Below, in pieces: positions 39,229-48,517 of a stretch of 64,000 nt of DNA. A program made the translations under genes and the position numbers. The stretch's first letter is position 1. The number at the start of each line of letters is the position of its first letter. Source of the DNA: Deinococcus detaillensis (GTDB taxonomy: Bacteria > Deinococcota > Deinococci > Deinococcales > Deinococcaceae); assembly GCF_007280555.1 (NCBI RefSeq), contig NZ_VKDB01000004.1:178233-242232 (forward strand), in the 5' to 3' direction. The notes beneath the pieces were generated by a model. The model was not told where the DNA came from and did no database searches. It worked only from the letters and a program-made list of their open reading frames with translations.

Positions 39229-39295
39229 ATATCGGCTCCCAACAATGAAGTTTGGAAGAATGGGACTTGGAGCGGGGGAAGGAATTTCTCCCGCT

Positions 39296-39730
39296 CTACT
39301 CATCCGGCCTCAACTCGCACTCCACCCCCTCCGGCAACAGATAAGCACTCAGGTGGCCGCTGACGAGATCGGCGATGAGGTACGGCACGTCGTAAGCGGC
39401 CTGCTGCTGGTCAGTAAAGCTGAAGTGGGCTGGGCCGTGTGGGTGACTGTGATAGATGGCCACCAGCTCCAGTGATTCTGCCCGCATGGATTTCAGAGCC
39501 CGCAGCAGGCCCGCCGCTTCGGCCAGGTACTCGCGCTGGGGGTAGGCGGCTCGGTTGACCAGCGGATACAGCCTGCTGGCCTGCCACCCACCACCCGCCA
39601 CCGATCCGCCGCCGACCTGCCGCCCGCCCAACACGCCGACGCATTCCTGCGGCGCATCTCGGCGGGCATGCTGCCAAAGCTGAGTTTCAAGCTCCCTTGG
39701 CAGCAACAAGCGGGGCGCAGCGTCAGACAT
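39296..39730 (-). CDS. JAMM/MPN-domain metallopeptidase (Mov34/PAD-1 family)
   Basis: About 144 residues. The JAMM motif is complete: Glu in PQECVGVLGG and HSHPHGPAHFSFTDQ giving H-x-H-P-x6-S-x2-D. Bacterial relatives act on ubiquitin-like sulfur carriers or cysteine adducts, or on peptides. I start it at the ATG 39730 (MSDAAPRLLL); a TTG at 39766 is possible. It converges with the NlpC/P60 gene. Its substrate is unknown. Confidence 0.82.
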   Translation of the reverse strand: MSDAAPRLLLPRELETQLWQHARRDAPQECVGVLGGRQVGGGSVAGGGWQASRLYPLVNRAAYPQREYLAEAAGLLRALKSMRAESLELVAIYHSHPHGPAHFSFTDQQQAAYDVPYLIADLVSGHLSAYLLPEGVECELRPDE

Positions 39731-39841
39731 CTGCCCAGCTTGCACCACCGGGCGCAGGCAAAACAAGTCGACAAGCCTTGAATGTGAAGGCCTCCAGCAA
39801 GCCCAAAGCCAAAACCAGGCCTCAGCCGTTAAACTAATCTC

Positions 39842-42800
39842 ATGACCATCAAGAAACGCGCCAAACCCGTCCAGAACCGCTTTGACGGAGAAGCCTTCGG
39901 CTTGGTGCTGTTCGCGCTGGGGATTTTTTTGATCGTGACGCTGGTGCTGCCCACGCAGGGAGCCGGATTCATGTCACAGGCCCACGCGCTGCTGATGACT
40001 TGGCTGGCGTGGGGCAGCTACACCTTGCCGCTGGTGCCGCTGTGTTACGGCATTCTCATTTTCCTGAACAAGGATCTGCGAAACCTCACCCGCCGCCTGC
40101 TGGGCGCGGCCGTGGTGGTGGTGTCGCTGCTGGCCCTAGAAGGCGTCATTTGGCCGGGCGCGGCGGGCAAACTCGCCGCGCTGGCGGTCAGTCCGCTTCA
40201 GCCCCTGTCGTACGCAGCGGCGCTGCTTCCCCTCATTACCTTGACGCTCGGCTGCGAGTTGGTGCTGGGAATGCCGGCGCTGAGCCTACTCAAAGGTTTT
40301 TTTCGTGGCCTCAGCGCCGGAGTGGGCGTTGTGCTGGGCTGGGGCCAAGCCGCCGTAGAAACCCGCCAGGAAGGCAAAGAAACCGCTCAGCAGCGCCAGC
40401 ACATGCGCCAGCATCTCTCGTCTCACAGCCGCAACCTGGAGACGCTGACCAAGCTGTATCCCGAAAGCCGCGAACTCCAAAGCTGGAAAAACGAAACAAA
40501 AGACGCCACTAAACAGGTGCGGGCGCTCGACGAACATGGCCTGAGAGACATGGAAGCCGACCTGAAGCACTGGCAAGACATCAGCAGTTCATTTGTGCAG
40601 AGTGCCGGGCGCGACCTTCAAGCGGCAGTGAGCAGCGAAGCGCCGGACGCGGGCGCACAGGTCGAGGTGATGGCCCAAGACGTGCGCTCCAGCCGCCACG
40701 AACTCGGCCTGGAGTTGCCCTCTACGCTGGCCAGCGGGGCGCTGGAACGGCTGCGCCGCAGCATGATGATGGACCTTTACCGCCTCGCCGCCAAAGCCGC
40801 CAGCCTGGAGCGCGAGCGCGGACGGGCCGCCAAAGCCTTGGAGAAACCCGATCCGGCGCTGCTATCCCGCGAGCGCCCCGCCCACGCCCAGCGGGTGCAG
40901 AGCTGGCGCGAACTGAGTGAGGGGTACGCCGCTTGGAAGGAACGCTCGGCTTTGTACGCTGGCTGGCCCGCACTGGCCCGCGCTTACGACGCTTCCCCGA
41001 CTCGACTCGCCGAAAACCTTGAGCAAGCCCTGCTGACTGACCCTGACGGCACCCTCAGCGAGCAGGCGGTTTGGCAGCAGCGCTTGGAAGAAGTGCAGCA
41101 CGACAGCGGCACCCACACGCCGCTGATGGATTTTGATTTCGGCAGCCCAGCCGACTCTTTTTCTGCGTCGGAGCAGGCCCAAAGCGCCGGGTTCGGTGCA
41201 GATTTGACATACCAGCCGCCGCTGATGGACTTTCAGCTGGGCGGTCAACCTGCCGGGACTCAGGCAGCGCTAGCACAGGCGGCGGTCTTGGTGGCCTCCA
41301 CGCCGCCCGCCCAAACTGTAGGCAGCAGCAACGCCAGCAGTCCTTTGCCGCAGCCATCGGGCCGCAGGCTGGAAGAAGACCACTTACCCTGGGAGGAAGC
41401 GCCGCAGAGCCTGCCTCCCAAACGCAGCCGCCCGGCGCAGGGCGCTCTCGAACTGGCCATTCCGGGTACCGATTTGCTCGACCCGCTTCCGCCGGCACTC
41501 CACAACACCTTGCAGCTCGACATCTCGGCGCGGCAGCGGGCTGGCCTGATCAACGAAACGCTGGGGCAGTTCGGCTTGTCGGCCAAAGTGGTGGACTTCG
41601 CACGCGGCCCCACCGTCACCCGCTACGAAATCGAGCCAGCTCCCGGCGAGAAGATCAGCCGGATTGCCAGCCTCAGCAACGACCTTGCCCGCGCCCTCGC
41701 CGTCGGCGGCGTGCGAGTCGAAGCTCCGGTGCCGGGCAAAAGCGTGATCGGCCTCGAAGTCCCCAACGCCGAGCGCGAACCCGTTACCTTTCACACGGCG
41801 GTGGCGGCCAGCAGCTTTCAGAACACCCGCGCCCGCTTGCCGATCATTTTGGGCAAAAGCATCGACGGCGAACTGATGGTGGGCGACCTCGCCAAGATGC
41901 CGCACCTGCTGATCGCCGGTTCTACGGGGTCGGGCAAGTCGGTGTGTGTCAATACTCTGATCACCTCACTGCTCTACAAATACCTGCCCACCGAGTTGCG
42001 CTTCTTGATGATCGATCCCAAGATGGTCGAACTCACGCCCTACGACGGCATTCCCCACCTGGTGCGCGGCGTCGTCACCAATCCGGTGGACGCGGCGGGC
42101 GTGCTGCTCGGCGCGGTGGCCCACATGGAGCGGCGCTACAAGATGATGTCGCAGGCCGGAGCCAAGAACTTGGAGCAGTACAACGCCAAGATGCGCCAGA
42201 TCAACGAAACTGAACTGCCGCACTTGGTGATTATCATCGACGAGCTGGCCGATTTGATGATCACCTCGCCCAAAGAAGTGGAGTCGGCCATTATGCGCCT
42301 GGCCCAGATGGCCCGCGCCACCGGAATGCACCTGGTGTTGGCGACCCAGCGCCCCAGCGTGGATATCTTGACCAGTTTGATTAAAGTCAACGTTCCAGCC
42401 CGAATTGCGTTTGCGGTCAGCAGTTCGCACGATTCGCGCACCATTTTGGACAGCATGGGAGCCGAGCGGTTGACCGGCATGGGTGACATGCTGTTTTATC
42501 AGCCGGGCTTGGTCAAGCCGATCCGCCTTCAGGGGCCGTATATCAGTGAGGACGAATCGAGCCGCATCACCGAGGAACTGCGCCGCCAAGTCTTTGACGA
42601 CGCCTTCGTGGAACTCTACGGCCCCGACTTTGACGGCGGCATCGAAGCGGGCGGCCCCAGCCATGACAAAGGCAGCATGGACTTCTCTGATCCGCTGCTG
42701 CGCCAAGCCGCTGAAATCTGCATCGAGGAAGGCCAGGGCAGTGTCAGCCGCTTGCAGCGCCGCCTTTCGGTGGGCCACGCCAGAGCGGGCAAGCTGATGG

Positions 42801-42901
42801 ATTTGCTGGAGGCGATGGGCATTGTCAGCAAGCACCAAGGCAGCAAACCGAGAGACATCTTGATCAACAGAGAAGATTTGCCGGAGTATTTTGGGAAATG
42901 A
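39842..42901 (+). CDS. ftsK: DNA translocase FtsK/SpoIIIE
   Basis: 1019 residues. Four N-terminal membrane helices (about 22-150) anchor it at the division site. A charged helical linker spans about 175-500. The motor follows with Walker [34 protein letters not shown], Walker [13 protein letters not shown] and [11 protein letters not shown]. The C-terminal gamma winged helix ([22 protein letters not shown]) should read chromosome-orienting sequences. TAAACT (39830-39835) ends six bases before the ATG. Confidence 0.96.
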   Translation: MTIKKRAKPVQNRFDGEAFGLVLFALGIFLIVTLVLPTQGAGFMSQAHALLMTWLAWGSYTLPLVPLCYGILIFLNKDLRNLTRRLLGAAVVVVSLLALEGVIWPGAAGKLAALAVSPLQPLSYAAALLPLITLTLGCELVLGMPALSLLKGFFRGLSAGVGVVLGWGQAAVETRQEGKETAQQRQHMRQHLSSHSRNLETLTKLYPESRELQSWKNETKDATKQVRALDEHGLRDMEADLKHWQDISSSFVQSAGRDLQAAVSSEAPDAGAQVEVMAQDVRSSRHELGLELPSTLASGALERLRRSMMMDLYRLAAKAASLERERGRAAKALEKPDPALLSRERPAHAQRVQSWRELSEGYAAWKERSALYAGWPALARAYDASPTRLAENLEQALLTDPDGTLSEQAVWQQRLEEVQHDSGTHTPLMDFDFGSPADSFSASEQAQSAGFGADLTYQPPLMDFQLGGQPAGTQAALAQAAVLVASTPPAQTVGSSNASSPLPQPSGRRLEEDHLPWEEAPQSLPPKRSRPAQGALELAIPGTDLLDPLPPALHNTLQLDISARQRAGLINETLGQFGLSAKVVDFARGPTVTRYEIEPAPGEKISRIASLSNDLARALAVGGVRVEAPVPGKSVIGLEVPNAEREPVTFHTAVAASSFQNTRARLPIILGKSIDGELMVGDLAKMPHLLIAGSTGSGKSVCVNTLITSLLYKYLPTELRFLMIDPKMVELTPYDGIPHLVRGVVTNPVDAAGVLLGAVAHMERRYKMMSQAGAKNLEQYNAKMRQINETELPHLVIIIDELADLMITSPKEVESAIMRLAQMARATGMHLVLATQRPSVDILTSLIKVNVPARIAFAVSSSHDSRTILDSMGAERLTGMGDMLFYQPGLVKPIRLQGPYISEDESSRITEELRRQVFDDAFVELYGPDFDGGIEAGGPSHDKGSMDFSDPLLRQAAEICIEEGQGSVSRLQRRLSVGHARAGKLMDLLEAMGIVSKHQGSKPRDILINREDLPEYFGK

Positions 42902-43010
42902 AGTGGCTAAGGCTGCGCCCGATAAGTTCTGGAATAAAGGTGCTACCGATACCCGCCCCCACTAGTCCGAAAGCTGCCGAGTACCCACTGCCCCCCAATC
43001 ACACAATCTG

Positions 43011-43027
43011 CTTGAGGTATACTCAAG
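43011..43027 (+). promoter_or_regulatory. Inverted repeat overlapping the hspR -10 box (HAIR-like operator)
   Basis: CTTGAGGTATACTCAAG consists of CTTGAG and CTCAAG five bases apart, with the -10 TATACT (43018-43023) inside. The half-sites are those of HAIR, the HspR operator (CTTGAGT-N7-ACTCAAG), but the spacer is four bases shorter. The ATG of hspR is ten bases downstream. Confidence 0.7.
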
Positions 43028-43033
43028 GAACCG

Positions 43034-43753
43034 ATGGCCTCCGACACCAAGCAACGCCCCGTCTACGTCATCAGCATTGCCGCTGAATTGGTGGATATGC
43101 ACCCACAGACTTTGCGCTTATACGAGCGCAAGGGTCTGATTCGGCCGGGACGTACCAGCGGTAAAACGCGGCTGTATTCCGAGCGCGACATCGAGCATTT
43201 GCGCGAAATCCGGCGGCTGACGCAGGAATTGGGCGTTAACCTGGCGGGCGTAGAAGAAGTCATGCGGCTGCAACACGAACTCGACGACATGCAAGATGAG
43301 CTGGAGCAAGAGATCGAGCGAATCGAAAACGAGATTCGCGCTCAGGTCGCTCAGCCGCTGCCGGCGCTGGGGCAAACGCTCGATTCCAAAGACCGGCCCG
43401 TGTACGTGATCAGCATTGCCGCCGAGCTGGTGGACATGCACCCGCAGACTCTGCGCTTATATGAACGCAAGGGTCTGATTCGTCCGGGGCGCAGCAGCGG
43501 CAAGACCCGGCTGTATTCCGAGCGCGATATAGACCACCTGCGCGAAATCCGGCGGCTGACTCAGGAATTAGGCGTTAATCTGGCAGGCGTGGAAGAAATC
43601 ATGCGTCTCAGATTTGAACTTGACGCCAACCGGGGCCGCTTGGAAAACCGGATTGCCGATATTCAGCAAGACATCACTGAGCGGATGACCCGGTGGCGCG
43701 AACTGCCCGCCCCGCCCCACAGCCACTCGGAGGCGGACGACGCCAGTGAGTGA
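43034..43753 (+). CDS. hspR: HspR-type MerR heat-shock repressor, internally duplicated
   Basis: 239 residues with two almost identical HspR DNA-binding units in one chain: residues 8-79 and 121-192, identical at 69 of 72 positions (T41/S154, E54/D167, V76/I189). Each has [23 protein letters not shown] and the MerR wing [14 protein letters not shown] region. An acidic coiled-coil segment follows each. HspR proteins are normally single units of about 125-150 residues that repress dnaK and clpB operons. The stop overlaps the phosphoesterase start. Confidence 0.9.
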   Translation: MASDTKQRPVYVISIAAELVDMHPQTLRLYERKGLIRPGRTSGKTRLYSERDIEHLREIRRLTQELGVNLAGVEEVMRLQHELDDMQDELEQEIERIENEIRAQVAQPLPALGQTLDSKDRPVYVISIAAELVDMHPQTLRLYERKGLIRPGRSSGKTRLYSERDIDHLREIRRLTQELGVNLAGVEEIMRLRFELDANRGRLENRIADIQQDITERMTRWRELPAPPHSHSEADDASE

Positions 43754-44612
43754 GTGGACCGCACCCAGCGCCATTTTGCCGATGTCCGAGACCCTCTGGG
43801 TGGTGGGAGACATTCACGGCGCACTCAGCAAGCTCAAGCTGCTGCTGCTGCGCTCTGGCCTGACCGATTTTGACGGCTCATGGCGCGGGGGCGCTTCGCA
43901 CCTGGTCTTTCTGGGCGATTACCTCGACCGGGGCGAAGACGGCGCGGGGGTGCTGCGCCTGATTCGCACCTTGCAGCGCCAAGCCTTGCTGGCCGGCGGG
44001 CGGGTCGACGCGCTGCTCGGCAACCATGAAGTGATGTTTTTGGCGGCCATGCTGTTTCGGCAAAAAGACCCCAGGGACGAACACGGCTTTTACGAGTACT
44101 GGCACAGCAACGGCGGCCAGCCGCGCGACATGACCCTAATCGAACCCGGCGACCTCGGCTGGCTCTCGGAGCGCCCCGCCATGCTGCGGGTCGGGCCGTG
44201 GCTGATGCAGCACGCCGACAGCGCCATGTACCTTAAGCTGGCACCCAGCATCCCTGAGGTCAATGCGGCGGTGGCCAGCAAACTTCAGTCCACTGAGCCC
44301 AGAGTCTGGCAGGAGTTTCTCAGCGCCTTTGCCGCCCGCTTCGCCTTCGCGGGTCAAGACGGCGCACCCCTGATTCAGCGGGTGCTCAGCACCTTCGGTG
44401 CGGAACGCATCGTGCACGGACACACGCCCATCAATTTGCTGCTCGGCACTTCCGGCGAAGAACCGGGTGCGCCGCTGCCTTACGCTTCTCGCCTGTGCTT
44501 AGACATCGACAGCGCCATGGCTTACATCCCCGGCGCAGGCTTCATGACCCGCCTCGATGACGAGGGCATTGCCGAAGTGGTGCCTTACCCGCCGCTGAGT
44601 TTCGCACGGTGA
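43746..44612 (+). CDS. Calcineurin-like metallophosphoesterase (PPP-like phosphatase)
   Basis: 288 residues with the dinuclear-metal motifs GDIHG, GDYLDRG, GNHE and VHGHTPIN of PPP-type phosphatases, closest to bacterial Shelph-like or Ser/Thr-phosphatase-like proteins. The GTG start overlaps the hspR stop by eight bases, so it is co-translated with the heat-shock repressor. The target could be a phosphoprotein or a nucleotide; not determinable here. Confidence 0.85.
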   Translation: MSEWTAPSAILPMSETLWVVGDIHGALSKLKLLLLRSGLTDFDGSWRGGASHLVFLGDYLDRGEDGAGVLRLIRTLQRQALLAGGRVDALLGNHEVMFLAAMLFRQKDPRDEHGFYEYWHSNGGQPRDMTLIEPGDLGWLSERPAMLRVGPWLMQHADSAMYLKLAPSIPEVNAAVASKLQSTEPRVWQEFLSAFAARFAFAGQDGAPLIQRVLSTFGAERIVHGHTPINLLLGTSGEEPGAPLPYASRLCLDIDSAMAYIPGAGFMTRLDDEGIAEVVPYPPLSFAR

Positions 44613-44634
44613 GGGTGAGCTTCTGAGGGCGGAG

Positions 44635-45123
44635 TTAGCCCAGCAGCACGGCAAACTTATTTTTCAAGTACTCACCGTAAACGTCCGGCTTGGCTCGGTT
44701 GCCCACATCTTTGAGCACAATCTTGCCTTCCGAATTGATCAGAACGAGTGAAGGATACGTCCCGATTTGGTAAGCGGTGTTGATTGGCCCGCCGAAATCC
44801 AGGATGTTGCCGCGCTGAGCGTAGATGGTTTGGTCTTCGGGGTCGTCCGACTTGGTGTACCTGTCCACGATCAGCAGATCCACGCCTGACTGATGACAAG
44901 CCGCTGCCACCTGCATATCGATCAAGCCGCAAACCGTGCAGCCGCGCGTGCGGAAATAAAGCAGGGTGTTGCGGGCAGGCTCCAGCGGAAGCTGCGGCAG
45001 CCTCGGCGCGGCCCTGCCCAGCCACTTTCGGGCGAACAAACCGGAAGTCAGTACTGTCCACAAACTTGGGCTTGAGGTGTCGCCGCCGTTGCCAGTCCGC
45101 TGAATCTTAATTTTGAGGCCCAT
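44635..45123 (-). CDS. Thioredoxin-fold protein
   Basis: 162 residues. A CxxC pair lies in RTRGCTVCGLID, followed by VDLLIVDRYT and the cis-Pro loop GTYPSLVLINSEGKI, the layout of TlpA/thioredoxin-like domains. The N-terminal 35 residues include a weak hydrophobic stretch (LWTVLTSGLFARKW) that may be an anchor. The ATG at 45123 has GGAGGG five bases upstream. Partner unknown. Confidence 0.75.
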   Translation of the reverse strand: MGLKIKIQRTGNGGDTSSPSLWTVLTSGLFARKWLGRAAPRLPQLPLEPARNTLLYFRTRGCTVCGLIDMQVAAACHQSGVDLLIVDRYTKSDDPEDQTIYAQRGNILDFGGPINTAYQIGTYPSLVLINSEGKIVLKDVGNRAKPDVYGEYLKNKFAVLLG

Positions 45124-45161
45124 CCGCACCCTCCCCCTTTGCGCCCGCCAATCTCAGCGCG

Positions 45162-46655
45162 TCACTGGCCTTCCATCACCCGCGCCAGCCGCCTCAGCAC
45201 CCGCTCCTTGCCGAGCGCTTCGAGCATCTCAAACAGGCCGGGGCTTTCGCTGGTTCCGGCAACGGCGGCCCGCAGCGGCTGCATCACCTTGCCTGCTTTG
45301 AGGCCCTCGGTTTCGGCCAGCCCGCGCAGCGCGGCGTCGGTGGTGTCATGGGCGAAATCGGGCAGCGCCGTCAAAGTGGCTTGCAGCTTGGGCAAGAGTT
45401 CGCGCCCATCGGCAATCAGTTTGGCGGCCTTGTCGTTGATGCTGTAATCCTCAGTGAAGAAATACGGCGTTTTTTCCCAGAATTCGGCCAAAGTTTCAAA
45501 GCGCGGCAGCATCATGGCGGCCACCGCATGAAAGTAAGCGTTGTTGGCAATGCCTTCCGTGTAGCCCTGCTCGGTGCCGAAAGCGTGCAAACGCTGCGTC
45601 ACGTCGTCCAAGCTCAGCACCTCGCGGATGTATTTGCCGTTGAGCCAGCGCAGCTTGTCAAGGTCGAAGGTCGAGCCGCCCAAAGAGACCCGCTCCCAAG
45701 TGAAGTGCTCCACCATCTCGGCGGGCGAGAAAACTTCCTGCGCCGCACCGTCCTCGCCGCTGGGCATACTCCAGCCCATCATGCCGAGGTAATTGAGCAG
45801 GGCCTCAGGCAAAATGCCCATCTTGCGGAAGTCCTCCACGCTGGGATCGCCCCGGCGCTTGCTGTACTTTTTGCCCCCCTTGGAGAGCAGCCAGGGGGTG
45901 TGAATCCACTCCGGCTCATTCCAGCCCAGCCCCTGCAAAATCAGCTTGTGAACCGGGGTGCTGGTCAGCCACTCCTCGGCGCGGATAACGTGCGTAACAC
46001 CCATCAGATGATCGTCCACCATCGCCGCGAGGTGATACGTCGGAAAGCCGTCGCGTTTGAGCAGCACTTTGTCGTCCAGCTCGGCGTTGTTAAAAACCAC
46101 ATCGCCGCGCAGGCGGTCACGCACCACCGTTTGGCCCTCCGTCGGCGCGGCCAGCCGAATCACGAACGCTTCTCCACTCTCGGCGCGGCGCTCTGATTCC
46201 TCACGGCTGAGTGAGCGGTCACGCCGGTCATAGCCCAGAAAACTGTCTTTGCGGGCTTCGGCAGCTTTGCGGCGCTCGTCGAGTTCTTCGGGAGTGTCGA
46301 AGGCCCGGTAAGCCGCGCCGCTCTCCAGCAGTTGCTCGGCGTACGTTCGGTGCAACTCGGCCCGCTTCGACTGGATATACGGGCCAAATTTATCTTCCTT
46401 TCTGGGACTGGCATCCGGCTTGAGACCGTCCCAGACGCCGCCGAGCCAATCGAGCATATCCAGGATGCGGCCTTCGGAAGCGGCGTTGTAGCGGCTCCGG
46501 TCGGTGTCTTCTAAGCGCACCACGAATTTGCCGCTGTGCTGACGGGCAAACACCGCGTTGAAGAGGGCTTGGTAAGCGGTGCCGATGTGAGGATCGCCGG
46601 TGGGACTGGGCGCGATGCGCGTCACTACCGGGGAAGTGGCCATTTGGGCAGACAT
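45162..46655 (-). CDS. gltX: Glutamate-tRNA ligase
   Basis: 497 residues of class I synthetase. The HIGH-type motif is APSPTGDPHIGTAY and the KMSKS-type motif KKYSKRRGD. It charges tRNA-Glu; a non-discriminating form that also charges tRNA-Gln cannot be excluded. On the minus strand TATCCT (46663-46668) ends seven bases before the ATG. Confidence 0.96.
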   Translation of the reverse strand: MSAQMATSPVVTRIAPSPTGDPHIGTAYQALFNAVFARQHSGKFVVRLEDTDRSRYNAASEGRILDMLDWLGGVWDGLKPDASPRKEDKFGPYIQSKRAELHRTYAEQLLESGAAYRAFDTPEELDERRKAAEARKDSFLGYDRRDRSLSREESERRAESGEAFVIRLAAPTEGQTVVRDRLRGDVVFNNAELDDKVLLKRDGFPTYHLAAMVDDHLMGVTHVIRAEEWLTSTPVHKLILQGLGWNEPEWIHTPWLLSKGGKKYSKRRGDPSVEDFRKMGILPEALLNYLGMMGWSMPSGEDGAAQEVFSPAEMVEHFTWERVSLGGSTFDLDKLRWLNGKYIREVLSLDDVTQRLHAFGTEQGYTEGIANNAYFHAVAAMMLPRFETLAEFWEKTPYFFTEDYSINDKAAKLIADGRELLPKLQATLTALPDFAHDTTDAALRGLAETEGLKAGKVMQPLRAAVAGTSESPGLFEMLEALGKERVLRRLARVMEGQ

Positions 46656-46662
46656 AAGCCGC

Positions 46663-46708
46663 AGGATAGCGCTTGTGGGGCCGTAAGCCGCGTCCGGTAC
46701 GCTACCCT
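46663..46708. promoter_or_regulatory. Divergent leaderless promoters for gltX and the pterin dehydratase
   Basis: Minus TATCCT (46663-46668), seven bases from the gltX ATG. Plus TACCCT (46703-46708), six bases from the ATG at 46715. Confidence 0.7.
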
Positions 46709-46714
46709 GTAAAC

Positions 46715-47098
46715 ATGACTTCAGATGCTCCCAAACCCGAACAAGGAAGGCCCGAACGCCTCAGCGAAGGCGACGTTCTCGACCACAAACCTGAAGGCTG
46801 GTGGGGCGATCACGGGCTGATCTACCGGCTGTTTGAATTTGAAACCTACCAAGCGGGCATGGACTTCGCCGTGCGGGTGGCCGAACTCGCCGAAGCGCAA
46901 AACCACCACCCGGTCATCACGGTGATGTTCAAAAAAGTCAAGATCACTTACTCCACCCACGAAACTGACAGCTTCATCAGCGGCGTCACTCAGCTCGATC
47001 TGGACGGCGCGGAAGCGGTCAACAGTTTGTTTGCGGTGGAGGGCGCTTCGACGCCGTATCTGAAAGCGCCGCCCCCGGGTGCAGCGGATCAGGGGTGA
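46715..47098 (+). CDS. Pterin-4-alpha-carbinolamine dehydratase
   Basis: 127 residues. The family signature is present: AEAQNHHPVITVMFKKVKI with the two catalytic His, then TYSTHETDSFISGVTQLD. The enzyme recycles tetrahydropterin cofactor or acts in molybdopterin-like metabolism. The start at 46715 is set by the leaderless -10 box; a longer reading from 46673 would include the promoter. The stop overlaps the next gene. Confidence 0.9.
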   Translation: MTSDAPKPEQGRPERLSEGDVLDHKPEGWWGDHGLIYRLFEFETYQAGMDFAVRVAELAEAQNHHPVITVMFKKVKITYSTHETDSFISGVTQLDLDGAEAVNSLFAVEGASTPYLKAPPPGAADQG

Positions 47099-47544
47099 GT
47101 GCGCCGCTCACCGACCTCAGCGCTGAGCAAGCCGCCCACACCCTGCGAACCCACACCCTGCGCGTCTGCGTGCAGCCGGAAGACATCGACGAACTCAATC
47201 ACGTCAACAACGTGGTGTATCTGGTGTGGTGCGAACTGGCCGCCCGCGCTCACTCCGACAGGGTCGGCATGACTCTGCCGCGCTTAATGGAACTCGGCGC
47301 GGTGGCGGTGGCGCGGCGGCACGACATCACTTACCACATTCCGGCCCTGCTCGGCGACGAAGTAGAAGTCTGGACGAATCTGGTGTCCAGCCAGGGCATC
47401 CGGGCGCGGCGCGAGTACACCCTGACCCGCGTCAGCGACCAAAAGCGCCTCGCCGAGTGCTTCACCGATTGGGTCTGGGTCGATCCAGTATCGGGCAGGC
47501 CCAAACGGCCCAACCCAGAAATCGTGGAAGCCTTCGGATTCTAG
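47095..47544 (+). CDS. Acyl-CoA thioesterase, 4-hydroxybenzoyl-CoA thioesterase family
   Basis: 149 residues of the hotdog fold. DIDELNHVNNVVYLVWCE carries the active-site Asp of the 4HBT family. The GTG start overlaps the upstream stop (GTGA). It hydrolyses an acyl-CoA thioester; chain type unknown. Confidence 0.87.
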   Translation: MSAPLTDLSAEQAAHTLRTHTLRVCVQPEDIDELNHVNNVVYLVWCELAARAHSDRVGMTLPRLMELGAVAVARRHDITYHIPALLGDEVEVWTNLVSSQGIRARREYTLTRVSDQKRLAECFTDWVWVDPVSGRPKRPNPEIVEAFGF

Positions 47545-47574
47545 CGTTTAGGGATTCTTAAGGGCCGTCTCAAC

Positions 47575-47617
47575 AAAGTTTGCCTCCCCTTTTGAACTTG
47601 AAGGGGAGGCAAACTTT
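47575..47617 (+). terminator. Perfect 17-bp hairpin terminator
   Basis: AAAGTTTGCCTCCCCTT (47575-47591) pairs with AAGGGGAGGCAAACTTT (47601-47617), followed by ATTG. It may also stop the small minus-strand gene at 47651. Confidence 0.88.
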
Positions 47618-47650
47618 ATTGAAGTCGAGCAGCGCGGAAGAGCAGCCGCT

Positions 47651-47815
47651 TCATCCAGCATGTTGGAACTGGGCCATACGGGCAAGGAGCCGCCTCAGCC
47701 GTCGCTCCAAGCGGTTCAGCACTGGGCCGAACGTGCCTTGAGACGGCACGTTACGCAACCCTGCCGCTTCTTGCAAACGGGCTTTGGTCAAAAGATCAAG
47801 GTCAGACGTATACAT
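47651..47815 (-). CDS. Proposed small basic protein (54 residues)
   Basis: The frame begins MYTSDLDLLTKARLQEAAG and ends RMAQFQHAG, with a basic helix LNRLERRLRRLLARM. Its ATG (47815) is preceded by TAGAAT (47822-47827, minus strand) with a six-base gap, the same leaderless layout as neighbouring known genes. A terminator hairpin lies 33 bp after the stop. No family recognised; the coding claim rests on promoter, frame and terminator. Confidence 0.5.
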   Translation of the reverse strand: MYTSDLDLLTKARLQEAAGLRNVPSQGTFGPVLNRLERRLRRLLARMAQFQHAG

Positions 47816-47827
47816 AAGGGCATTCTA

Positions 47828-48069
47828 ATCTTTGTTTGCCCCTTTATTCCGCCAAAAGGAACAAACTGAGCGGTTAAAGCCGAAACCGTTTTAAAATATC
47901 AAATGCAAGGCGGGAATAAGCGTTGATTCTCTTAAGTGTTTGTTCTCGGCACGGCTCCCGACGCCGAAGCTCACTCAACTTGGCGTTTGAAAAGTCGTAC
48001 CACGACGCCGAAGCTCAGAGCAAGCAAAGCGTTTGTTTAGAGAGAGCTGACCTACCGGGCGCGGGCCGC
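47828..48069. repeat. Gene-free AT-richer region with a 15-bp direct repeat
   Basis: About 240 bp without a supported gene. CGACGCCGAAGCTCA occurs at 47959-47973 and again at 48003-48017, 44 bp apart (about four helical turns). It lies upstream of the holin-like gene and of the small minus-strand gene. TTTTAAAATATC at 47890-47901 is the most AT-rich point. Confidence 0.5.
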
Positions 48070-48082
48070 TAAGCTCAGCAGT

Positions 48083-48442
48083 ATGTTGAACGCTTTTCTT
48101 AAGTTCTTGATCAGTGCGCTGGCGCTTTATTTGGTCACGAGGCTTTACAGCGGCGTGTCGTTTGAACCCGGCACCACTTGGCTGGGGGTGCTGATCGCTG
48201 CGTTGGTGATGGGTGTGGTCAACGCCTTGATCCGCCCAATTTTGCTGCTGCTCACCTTGCCGATCAATGTGTTGACGCTGGGCCTGTTTACTTTGGTCAT
48301 CAACGCCCTGATGCTGATGTTGGTTGCCGCCCTGAGCCAGCTCAATGTCAGCGGCTTCGGGGGCGCGTTCGTGGGGGCCATCATCTTGACAGTGCTGAAC
48401 TGGCTGATCGATTTGGTGATGCCGGAAAAGCTTGAGCGTTAA
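48083..48442 (+). CDS. Phage-holin-family (DUF360-like) small membrane protein
   Basis: 119 residues with four hydrophobic helices (about 6-25, 30-50, 53-78 and 88-110). The pattern VMGVVNALIRPILLLLTLPINVLTLG is that of the widespread 4-TM superfamily IV holin-like proteins. No phage genes are near, so it is a housekeeping member of unknown role. TAAGCT (48070-48075) ends seven bases before the ATG. Confidence 0.85.
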   Translation: MLNAFLKFLISALALYLVTRLYSGVSFEPGTTWLGVLIAALVMGVVNALIRPILLLLTLPINVLTLGLFTLVINALMLMLVAALSQLNVSGFGGAFVGAIILTVLNWLIDLVMPEKLER

Positions 48443-48517
48443 AGAGCGCGGTGCAGTGAGGTAGCAGGCCTAGATGAATTTGAGTTGGTGCCGATCTCTG
48501 CTACTTTGCTTGGTGTG

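Noticed and set aside
39270..39296. GAGCGGG/CCCGCTC inverted repeat between the NlpC/P60 and JAMM genes as a terminator
   Set aside because: Long 13-base loop and no T run on either strand; kept out of the feature list.
48083..48442. Holin-like protein as a sign of a prophage
   Set aside because: No phage structural, lysis or integrase genes nearby; this 4-TM family is common in non-phage loci.
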